Source: Thermodesulfovibrio sp. (GTDB lineage: Bacteria; Nitrospirota; Thermodesulfovibrionia; Thermodesulfovibrionales; JdFR-85). Taken from it: a stretch of DNA of 11,529 nt. Under the pieces are notes generated by a model. It was not told where the DNA came from. It saw only the letters and a program-made list of their open reading frames with translations, and made no database searches. A program made the translations under genes and the position numbers. Shown here piece after piece: positions 6,901-11,529 of the stretch (positions within the stretch are counted from its first letter, which is position 1; each line of letters opens with the position of its first letter). The stretch covers positions 1 through 11,529 of the forward strand of contig JALUSH010000114.1 of NCBI GenBank assembly GCA_027016675.1, given 5' to 3'.

Positions 6901-7561
6901 TGATATTGAAGTTCTTGTATCTCAATGGGGCATCTGGGGAGAACTTTACCGACTCTGCTTCAATATGAACCTCTTTAATAGATGGTCTTTCAATATCTAT
7001 TACTGCTTTAAAAGATACAGGAGCGTTCAGACCTGAAACATTCATACTTCCTCTGAGGTGAGAGTATTTCCTGTCCTTCTGCTTTAATGTCATGTCAACT
7101 GAAGAGAACCTCATGGCTCTGCCACCATTCTGTCTGATTATTACAGTTCCATCATGTAAAATAACCCTCTCCACCTCCACTGGCAGACGCTCAGGAGGAA
7201 CAAACCCTCCACTGCCGGCGTCGTCTGAACCGGCCAGTAAAACCATGACCGGTCGCTCTATTGTTATCTCATCAAAACGTCTGCCTATCATCTCCCTGAT
7301 GCTACCTTTTACTATAATCAGGGGTATTCTGATTGAAAGACTGTCTTTGCGGTCCTGGCCTATCTTCAGGCCAAGTATACGGATATCCCCGTTCTTTGTA
7401 ATTTCTATCCCTCCAATCTCTACGGTCATTCCTGTCTTTTCCCTGATGAATGTCTCAAGATAGGGCAGGTAGGCACCAGTTCTGAAGATCAATAGAATGC
7501 TTAACAAAGAAAGTACAACCAGTCCTGAAAGGATCAATAGAAATATATATCTCTTTTTCAT
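3908..7561 (-). CDS. Large AsmA-like/YdbH-like intermembrane transport protein
   Basis: 1217 residues, anchored in the inner membrane by one N-terminal helix (about residues 4-27), the rest periplasmic. Directly after the helix comes an AsmA-type segment (YLETFIREKTGMTVEIGGIEI, about 33-53). The body is a long series of alternating beta strands with repeated 'L.G.V.I.D' patterns typical of AsmA/TamB/YdbH proteins, which form a lipid-carrying groove across the periplasm. The C-terminal 100 residues (about 1121-1217), with ILGSGMGSS, YRYAKIGF and GIERHGNRGYIVKGG, match the YdbH-like end rather than TamB. It is longer than E. coli YdbH (about 880 residues). The downstream DUF1318 lipoprotein confirms the YdbH-type context. 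The ATG at 7561 has no strong ribosome binding site; the preceding gene ends 36 bp upstream, so coupled translation is likely. The lipid cargo is not determinable from sequence. Confidence 0.85.
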   Translation of the reverse strand: MKKRYIFLLILSGLVVLSLLSILLIFRTGAYLPYLETFIREKTGMTVEIGGIEITKNGDIRILGLKIGQDRKDSLSIRIPLIIVKGSIREMIGRRFDEITIERPVMVLLAGSDDAGSGGFVPPERLPVEVERVILHDGTVIIRQNGGRAMRFSSVDMTLKQKDRKYSHLRGSMNVSGLNAPVSFKAVIDIERPSIKEVHIEAESVKFSPDAPLRYKNFNISAEAGLNLIIRMDEIKKADMQLRLQRLIVRDSRGTVYLDEHDGVVKAVVKESAISGRIEFALQSLLNRAGRSGDTLTAEISGSYDPLQNELFLSKSSIVFNKIGNFYISGQIWDIRGDNPHYDMEIKGKSISLSGIHNLLSFFAFNPAGPAIDGVLTGQVSLRGSFSKALKWSSKMVLRRASIRSEKVTLYLKNRKVDLSSRGAFGFKDKSLVIDSLSVSIKDLLVLHGKGILKGLASGNPHVEVSGAINIHNMEDLRRVLITNLPLLKQIPTIKGNGMIRIAFKGDVASPRIRGIIRLRGKEIVGIRYRADSYFMKIPFSFKDNTLVLGSTQIKADRVDVGDNVHKGMKEDYSFSLNRLELNIPTLKINTEGELSGDIIFSAGDTLIQKASSVLIKEDDIRLSGRLLAHLKEGTVMLDDLLLNTERIKGLTSRVKILFRKVKKDKIEISGDMRYSSALNRGILADLVSGLYRKGFRIEGMGSISSSFSLKMGRDSSPDIKVITDFTLKDGAFSTPDGDIASEGVYLSGHSLIEVPSESDVVGIDIEMKARNFELLAGNIYGDFREMPVTFHLRGRYKRGDDSIEISEAALKIKDIGELYFRGALHDLKKTPTMEIELRLPGLSIRELYDDYIKDAYRERFSVLGDITVSGNTELLLSLKGPVRTPDVQGDMRFVDINIIRDEKLYLKGLNMHIPFYKGTGDKEYEGSFSIKEASLGGMEIKDLEMPLMVSDDEILFERPIVLKLFGGNIFIDNINFRNITGSDRLFQASLRLEKIDLSQLSSALHIPPLKGYLSGTIPDIVYTDRSIYTDGDVVINVFDGVVRVKNLAVHNILSPAMSIESDIEVDDISLSELTQTFDTGHISGVLRGFVKDLVIVNGQPQHFKASFETVRKSGVPQRISVKALKRIQILGSGMGSSILDRGIYQFFKQYRYAKIGFRAYLNNDILTLEGIERHGNRGYIVKGGLLPPKVDVINYTQNISFRELIDRLKRIRKIEK

Positions 7562-7597
7562 ATGCTGATCTTGAATCCACCTGACTGTTCTGAAACA

Positions 7598-8278
7598 CTA
7601 TTGTGCAGGTTCGAATATAATCCTTCCAAAGAATGCCTCGCCTATGGTACCTGTATGCTGTGAGTTTATCTGTATCCTCACGCCTTTTATAACACCTGGC
7701 TCTTCATTGAACAGTCTCTTGTAATCCTCGTAGATGTTTCTTCTCATTATTATCCATTGCTTGATATCCTCAATACCTGACTTGACCACCAGGACTTTTA
7801 TCTTTATACTGAATGGCCACGGTACTGATTCCTCCATTATCGAGCCCTCTGGTGCTGTGGTATCCCAGATATAGCTTATAGCCCTTCCCCTGTCAAAAAG
7901 CACTATCACCTGTGCAGCCTGATCATTTGTGCTTCTATACCTTACATCACCTCCTTCAGGAAGCAACATCACCTTCCACCGCCATTTTATGTAAGGATAG
8001 TCCCTGACATCAAGTTTTATCTTCCTTTCCATGGAAAAGGAGGCATCCATGCCGCGGAAAAACAGGATCTTTTCACCTCCATCTGTCACAACCCTGTATT
8101 CTGCCTTTCCTGACCTTTCTTTAAGTTTCCAGCCTGCTGGCACTCCTTCGTCAGAGAGCGCACCTTCAAACCCGAGTATCACAGGTATTTTATCAGCCGA
8201 AAATAAAGGGGGTGAAATACTCGTGAACATCAGGCAAGCAAAAACAAGGAAGACTATCTTTTTATAAGCCCTTATCAT
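7598..8278 (-). CDS. Secreted DUF3047 protein
   Basis: About 226 residues with a clear signal peptide (MIRAYKK, then a hydrophobic core to about residue 27, cleavage near LFSA-DK), so a periplasmic protein. The mature part matches DUF3047 throughout: a GVPAGWKL segment, YPYIKWRWKV, NDQAAQVIVLF, AISYIWD, RRNIYEDYKRLF and a closing IQINSQHTGTIGEAFFGRIIFE. It is probably a beta-sandwich; no enzyme function is known. The frame is open back to a TTG at 8311, but the ATG at 8278 gives the cleaner signal peptide and sits 6 nt after a perfect TATAAT. It is the first gene of the run that continues into the YdbH-like and YdbL-like genes, so it may be a soluble part of that envelope system; this is inference from order and spacing. 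Confidence 0.85.
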   Translation of the reverse strand: MIRAYKKIVFLVFACLMFTSISPPLFSADKIPVILGFEGALSDEGVPAGWKLKERSGKAEYRVVTDGGEKILFFRGMDASFSMERKIKLDVRDYPYIKWRWKVMLLPEGGDVRYRSTNDQAAQVIVLFDRGRAISYIWDTTAPEGSIMEESVPWPFSIKIKVLVVKSGIEDIKQWIIMRRNIYEDYKRLFNEEPGVIKGVRIQINSQHTGTIGEAFFGRIIFEPAQ

Positions 8279-8284
8279 AATTAA

Positions 8285-8290
8285 ATTATA
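8285..8290 (-). promoter_or_regulatory. -10 box of the DUF3047-ydbH-like operon, possibly leaderless
   Basis: A perfect TATAAT (minus strand, 8290-8285) ends 6 nt before the ATG at 8278, putting the expected start of transcription on the A of the start codon. A TTGGAC near 8311-8306 is a weak -35 at 15-nt spacing. No Shine-Dalgarno sequence precedes the ATG, which fits a leaderless mRNA. Confidence 0.5.
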
Positions 8291-8403
8291 CCCCAAATCA
8301 TTGCTGTCCAAAAAGATTTAGCAAGAAAAAAGAAAGACAGGGTATCGAAGAAAAATAAGCACCACACCGGGGAGTATCATAAAAGAGGTATCTTTTCAGC
8401 CAT

Positions 8404-8844
8404 TCATCTCTGAAAATCTTTCAATACCATTACCTCTACATCTGTTACCTTTTTCAGTGTCTCATCGTTAGTTATATAAATTGAACTGCCCGAAACTATG
8501 GCTGTTGCAATCTGTATTGCATCAGGCGTCTTAACTGAATACCTGGCCCTGATTGAGGCCGCCATCTCAGCTATCCCTTTGCCTACAGGTACAAATTCAA
8601 GGTTGGGAAAAGTAGTAAGCAGGTCAGTGTAATCAGAAACCGCCCTTCTGTCATTTTCTTTGAAGGGCTTAACAAGTATTTCCAACAGGGTAATATAGGA
8701 AGTAACCGCTCTCAACCTGTCTGTCTCTATCTGCTCAAATATCCTGGTAGTAATAGGAGAATATGTTGGGTGGGCCTCGAAGTGGTATATGAATATCATT
8801 GTATCAATGGCAATGGGCTCCCCCTGTGGTATCCTCAATCCCAT
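8404..8844 (-). CDS. vapC: VapC-family PIN-domain toxin (ribonuclease)
   Basis: 146-residue cytoplasmic PIN-domain protein. PIN toxins are Mg-dependent endoribonucleases that cleave tRNA or rRNA and are held in check by their antitoxin. The acidic active-site set is present: Asp14 (IAIDTMIFIYHFE), Glu55 (TLLEILVKP), Asp108 (KTPDAIQIATA) and Asp127 (ITND). Length is typical of the family (about 130-145). It overlaps the antitoxin gene by 10 bp, with its ATG inside the antitoxin's last codons, which is classic toxin-antitoxin coupling. A GGGAG lies about 11 nt upstream within the antitoxin gene. All key residues are intact, so the toxin is probably active. The RNA target cannot be read from sequence. 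Confidence 0.88.
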   Translation of the reverse strand: MGLRIPQGEPIAIDTMIFIYHFEAHPTYSPITTRIFEQIETDRLRAVTSYITLLEILVKPFKENDRRAVSDYTDLLTTFPNLEFVPVGKGIAEMAASIRARYSVKTPDAIQIATAIVSGSSIYITNDETLKKVTDVEVMVLKDFQR

Positions 8845-9071
8845 GATGCCCGTTCTCCCTTTACATACCTCTTTGCATCCACGCCCTTCCAGGTGTGTCT
8901 GTGAAGGCCCTTCAGTTTCTTTGTATAGCTCTCGGGTTTGGGTTTTATTACAATACTGTCATCCTCTAAATCCATTATTATCTCATCACCCTCTGAGATC
9001 CCAATGGCCTCTCGAAACTTCTTTGGTATGACAATTTGTGACTTTTTCCCTACCCTGACCACCAGTGACAT
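8835..9071 (-). CDS. vapB: VapB-type antitoxin, AbrB/MazE fold
   Basis: 78-residue antitoxin. The N-terminal half is a SpoVT/AbrB swapped-hairpin DNA-binding domain (VGKKSQIVIPKKFREAIGISEGDEIIM, about residues 7-33). The C-terminal tail (GLHRHTWKGVDAKRYVKGERASW) is the usual segment that wraps and inhibits the PIN toxin. It should neutralise the toxin and, with it, repress the operon. The start is clear: AGGAGG (minus strand, 9081-9076) ends 4 nt before the ATG. An extended -10 promoter and a palindromic operator candidate lie directly upstream. Confidence 0.88.
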   Translation of the reverse strand: MSLVVRVGKKSQIVIPKKFREAIGISEGDEIIMDLEDDSIVIKPKPESYTKKLKGLHRHTWKGVDAKRYVKGERASWD

Positions 9072-9088
9072 ATTACCTCCTACATGAT

Positions 9089-9110
9089 AGAATATATTCT
9101 GATTATAGCA
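9089..9110 (-). promoter_or_regulatory. vapBC promoter with palindromic operator
   Basis: On the minus strand TGC-TATAAT (9110-9102) is an extended -10 with a perfect hexamer. Directly after it is AGAATATATTCT (9089-9100), a perfect 12-bp palindrome spanning the expected transcription start near 9095. This is the usual place for a VapB or VapBC operator that blocks RNA polymerase. No -35 is evident, as is common with extended -10 promoters. Confidence 0.6.
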
Positions 9111-9198
9111 TAAAAAGTAAGAAAATTTACAAAGCTTTCGGAATTTCGAGAAACTCTCCGGGTGACATTATCCTGATGCCAGAACAATTACTTTACAG

Positions 9199-9217
9199 AG
9201 AGACGATGATTGTCTCT
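9199..9217 (-). terminator. Weak stem-loop downstream of the sensor kinase gene
   Basis: AGAGAC and GTCTCT (9199-9204, 9212-9217) form a 6-bp stem with a 7-nt loop, 10 nt after the kinase stop codon. No T-run follows, so it is a poor rho-independent terminator and may only slow or protect the end of the transcript. Confidence 0.25.
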
Positions 9218-9227
9218 GCCTTAAGTG

Positions 9228-10625
9228 CTATAGCACATTCAATAAAGGCATACGTATTGTAAATACAGAGCCCTTCCCTGGCCTGCTTTTCACTTCCATA
9301 GTACCACCATGAGCTTTTATCACTGCATGAACAAGGCTGAGGCCAAGACCAAGCCCCTTTTCAGAAATTGCATTTTTACCACGATAAAGACGATCCCATA
9401 TCCTTGGGAGTTCATCTTCTGGTATCCCCATACCTGTGTCTTTTATACTGACAAAGACATATTCATCCTTCTGCCAGGTTTTCACCTCCACCCTGCCTTT
9501 CTGAGGTGTGTATTTAATGGCATTGTCAATGATATTAGCAATTGCCTGCTTCAGTCGGCCTGCATCCGCGTGGATAATGAGTCCTGCCTGAAGGTCTGTC
9601 GCCAGTATGACTCCCTTTTCCTCTGCAACATAACTATAGAGTTCAACAATATCCTCAATCAATGATGAGAGGTCTATCTGACTCACATTTAATCTCATAA
9701 CACCCACCTCTGCCTCTGATATGTCCATAAGTGTATTGAGCATCCTCTGTATCTCTGCCGATTCCTCAAGACAGTCGGCAAGTGCCTCATGAGATACCTT
9801 TAAATCGTCACTGGAGATTGCAATCTCTGCCGTGTTGCGGAGCCTTGTTATAGGTGTGCGAAGGTCGTGGGCCACATTATCAAGGGCAGAACGCATCCCC
9901 TCAATCAGTGTCTCAATCCGCTGAAGCATCCTGTTAAACAACAGTGAAAGTTCCTCAAGTTCATCCCCTGTCTCAGGGACGTTAACACGGGCATCAAATC
10001 TTCCTTCTTGGATGGTCTTAACCGTGTTGATTATATCCCTCAGGGGCATGAGTGCACGAAAAGCAACAATGGTGCCACCACCAAATCCAAGGATTATCAC
10101 AACTACTACTACGCCTCCAAAGGTCTCTCTGAACCGCTCAAGAAGCCTCTCCCTTTCCCTGTTACTCCGGCCAACAAGGAGCAGGTTACCATCGGACAGG
10201 GTTGTTGATGCTACCTCAATGTATGTCCTTATGCCTATCTTCTGCAGGAGAGATGAAAGACCATCAGAGACAGCCTCATTTATATTTTTGACTTCAAGCC
10301 CCTTCATCTCCAGAGGCCGATTCAAAAAGAGAGTCTTCCCTTGCCTGTCATTAACCTTTACATAATATCTCCCCTTTTCTCCGGATCCCTTTTCAATCTC
10401 AACCTCCTCACGTACTCCCTCTATACCTTCATTTTTGTATATAGATGCAAGTTCTCTCAGTTTAGAACCTATCAGTTGATGGTCTTCCACAATTAATGAT
10501 GATGAAATATACAAATAAAGGATGGAAAAGAGGGCAAGGAAACTCAGGCTGAAGATGGCAAGATACCAGAGGGTTATACGAAACCCGATAGTCCTATGAA
10601 TCCTGCTCAGGCCATTTAAGGACAT
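9228..10625 (-). CDS. Sensor histidine kinase, HAMP/HisKA type
   Basis: 465-residue inner-membrane sensor kinase. Domains in order: transmembrane helix 1 (about 15-40), a periplasmic sensing region of about 125 residues, transmembrane helix 2 (about 168-190), a HAMP linker (191-243), a HisKA dimerisation domain with phospho-acceptor His253 in NVAHDLRTPITRL, and an HATPase domain with N-box NIIDNAIKYT (364-373), G1 DTGMGIP (396-402) and G2 GLGLGLSLV (424-432). All catalytic motifs are intact. The layout resembles CusS/CopS-type metal sensors, but the periplasmic part has no obvious metal-ligand cluster, so the signal is unknown. The gene begins inside the regulator gene (32-bp overlap) with GGGGAG a few nt upstream of its ATG, ensuring coupled translation. 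Confidence 0.93.
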   Translation of the reverse strand: MSLNGLSRIHRTIGFRITLWYLAIFSLSFLALFSILYLYISSSLIVEDHQLIGSKLRELASIYKNEGIEGVREEVEIEKGSGEKGRYYVKVNDRQGKTLFLNRPLEMKGLEVKNINEAVSDGLSSLLQKIGIRTYIEVASTTLSDGNLLLVGRSNRERERLLERFRETFGGVVVVVIILGFGGGTIVAFRALMPLRDIINTVKTIQEGRFDARVNVPETGDELEELSLLFNRMLQRIETLIEGMRSALDNVAHDLRTPITRLRNTAEIAISSDDLKVSHEALADCLEESAEIQRMLNTLMDISEAEVGVMRLNVSQIDLSSLIEDIVELYSYVAEEKGVILATDLQAGLIIHADAGRLKQAIANIIDNAIKYTPQKGRVEVKTWQKDEYVFVSIKDTGMGIPEDELPRIWDRLYRGKNAISEKGLGLGLSLVHAVIKAHGGTMEVKSRPGKGSVFTIRMPLLNVL

Positions 10626-11280
10626 ATCCCACTCCCCTCAGTGTATGTATGAGTTTCCTGTCAAATCCTCTGTCTATCCTGTCACGAAGTCTGCAGACAA
10701 GGACATCCACCACATTGGTCTGGGGGTCAAAATCGTAGCCCCAGAGATGCTCCATGATCATTGTCCTTGTTACTACCCTGCCCGGGTTTCTCATCAGGTA
10801 TTCAAGAAGAGAGTACTCCTTTGGCTTCAGTTCAATCCTCTTTCCATCACGGAAGACCTCGCGTCTCAAAAGGTCAAGCCTTATCCCTCCGAACTCAAGC
10901 ACTGTGGTCTCTCTGGATGCAGTTGTTCTCCTCAGAAGAGCCTGGAGTCTTGCCAGCAGTTCTGTAAATGAAAAGGGTTTTATCAAGTAATCATCACCAC
11001 CTGTCTGAAGTCCCTTTACCCTGTCCTCAACCGAGCGTTTTGCACTGAGAATGATAACAGGTGTATTGATGCCTTCGGCTCTCATCTGTCTGATCATACT
11101 GAGTCCGTCCATGCCCGGAAGCATGATATCCACGATGGCAACATCATAAGGGACAGTTGTGGCAAGTGCAAGCCCCTCTTCAGCAGTTGTTACATGGTCA
11201 ATAGCAAAGCCTGCCTCCCTGAGTCCTTTGGCCACAAAGGAGGCTATCTTCTCATCATCCTCTACAATGAGTATGCGCAT
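10594..11280 (-). CDS. OmpR/PhoB-family response regulator
   Basis: 228-residue cytoplasmic DNA-binding regulator, partner of the downstream kinase. Receiver domain residues 1-115 carry the acidic pocket VEDDE (7-10), the phospho-acceptor Asp51 (VDIMLPGMDG), Ser79 and Lys101 (IKPFSF). A short linker leads to a winged-helix domain (about 125-222) with ELKPKEYSLLEYL, the recognition-helix region VVDVLVCRLRDRID and the closing TLRGVGYVL. All key residues are present, so it should be functional. It is close in type to CusR/CopR-like regulators; targets are unknown and no repeated binding sites are evident in the window. A GGAAG precedes the ATG, and the stop of the upstream gene directly abuts the start codon, showing tight coupling. 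Confidence 0.93.
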   Translation of the reverse strand: MRILIVEDDEKIASFVAKGLREAGFAIDHVTTAEEGLALATTVPYDVAIVDIMLPGMDGLSMIRQMRAEGINTPVIILSAKRSVEDRVKGLQTGGDDYLIKPFSFTELLARLQALLRRTTASRETTVLEFGGIRLDLLRREVFRDGKRIELKPKEYSLLEYLMRNPGRVVTRTMIMEHLWGYDFDPQTNVVDVLVCRLRDRIDRGFDRKLIHTLRGVGYVLKWPEQDS

Positions 11281-11529
11281 TTATCTTCCTTCAACATCAA
11301 GAATTCGGGTCTTCTTCTTCAGTGTCCTGAGGGTCAGATACATTACCAGTCCCAGGATGAACATGATTATCCATCCCATGTCAAGTTCAAGTCTTCCCTC
11401 TTCAATGGTATCACCTATAATCTCTATGAATGCAAAGGATGATGTGATCACGAAAAGCCCTGTGTATTCCCTCCTCAGTACGGTCCTGAAGGAAAAGGGT
11501 AGCTCCGGCCTCTGCCATCCCCTCAGCTT
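11281..11529 (-). CDS. Membrane protein, C-terminal part (runs off right edge)
   Basis: The minus-strand frame is open from the window edge to a TAA at 11283-11281, giving the last 82 residues of a protein. Two hydrophobic segments (about GLFVITSSFAFIEII and WIIMFILGLVMYLTL), joined by an acidic loop (DTIEEGRLELD), suggest membrane helices, followed by a basic tail (RTLKKKTR) expected in the cytoplasm. I do not recognise the family from this fragment. Its stop codon is followed with no gap by the ATG of the response regulator, so it is in the same operon and may be a sensed component, an accessory of the kinase, or simply an upstream gene. Confidence 0.7.
   Translation of the reverse strand, partial: KLRGWQRPELPFSFRTVLRREYTGLFVITSSFAFIEIIGDTIEEGRLELDMGWIIMFILGLVMYLTLRTLKKKTRILDVEGR

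Noticed and set aside
4409..7463. Several + strand frames of 60-120 codons opposite the large AsmA-like gene
   Set aside because: They are shadows of a continuous 1217-codon gene with consistent family features, and show no domains of their own.
8381..8396. AAAAGA-GGTA-TCTTTT stem-loop after vapC as a terminator
   Set aside because: The stem is almost all A-T and its T-run forms part of the stem, so termination is unlikely.
9065..9262. Open + strand frame between vapB and the kinase gene
   Set aside because: No ribosome binding site, crosses the vapBC promoter and operator and ends inside the kinase gene; no domain.
1..11529. CRISPR array, tRNA, rRNA, riboswitch or phage genes
   Set aside because: No regularly spaced repeats, no cloverleaf or rRNA-like stretches, and no recognisable riboswitch or phage protein were seen by eye.

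Overview
The window reads as chromosomal DNA of a Gram-negative (diderm) bacterium of moderate GC content, with Arg codons rich in AGA/AGG and AT-rich intergenic gaps. The gene families (a FmdB-type zinc-ribbon protein beside a HEAT protein, a long AsmA/YdbH-like protein with a DUF1318 lipoprotein, DUF3047) suit Nitrospirota or a deltaproteobacterial-type lineage. That placement is an inference from family resemblance, not from a marker gene. No tRNA, rRNA, CRISPR array, phage gene or intact insertion sequence was seen.

Layout, left to right. Positions 1-180 are AT-rich leader with a hairpin. Two + strand genes follow: a HEAT-repeat protein (181-564) and a FmdB-family zinc-ribbon protein (716-1204). 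All other genes are on the minus strand. The first, a 211-residue protein of unknown function (1192-1827), overlaps the fmdB-like gene tail to tail by 13 bp. A 235-bp gap (1828-2062) is unusually structured: direct and inverted repeats, a long hairpin, and a short frame resembling a TnpB zinc ribbon. Next come hslO (Hsp33, 2063-2929) and a 77-residue partner gene (2940-3173) behind a good sigma-70-type promoter.

The centre (3243-8278) holds a likely three-gene cell-envelope operon, transcribed right to left: a secreted DUF3047 protein, a 1217-residue AsmA-like/YdbH-like protein, and a lipoprotein carrying a YnbE-like N-terminus and a YdbL (DUF1318) C-terminal domain. By analogy with E. coli ydbH-ynbE-ydbL, this is probably an inner-to-outer-membrane bridge for lipid transport. 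Here the lipoprotein and the YdbL domain are one polypeptide, and DUF3047 is an extra candidate component.

Right of it lies a VapBC toxin-antitoxin pair (8404-9071) with its own extended -10 promoter and a 12-bp perfect palindrome at the expected transcription start. The right end is a two-component system (response regulator 10594-11280, sensor kinase 9228-10625). It is coupled to an upstream membrane-protein gene that runs off the edge (its stop codon directly abuts the regulator's start codon).

Most genes have strong AGGAGG-type ribosome binding sites. Two lack one (the DUF3047 gene and the 211-residue gene) and instead have a -10-like hexamer 6-7 nt before the ATG, suggesting leaderless transcripts.
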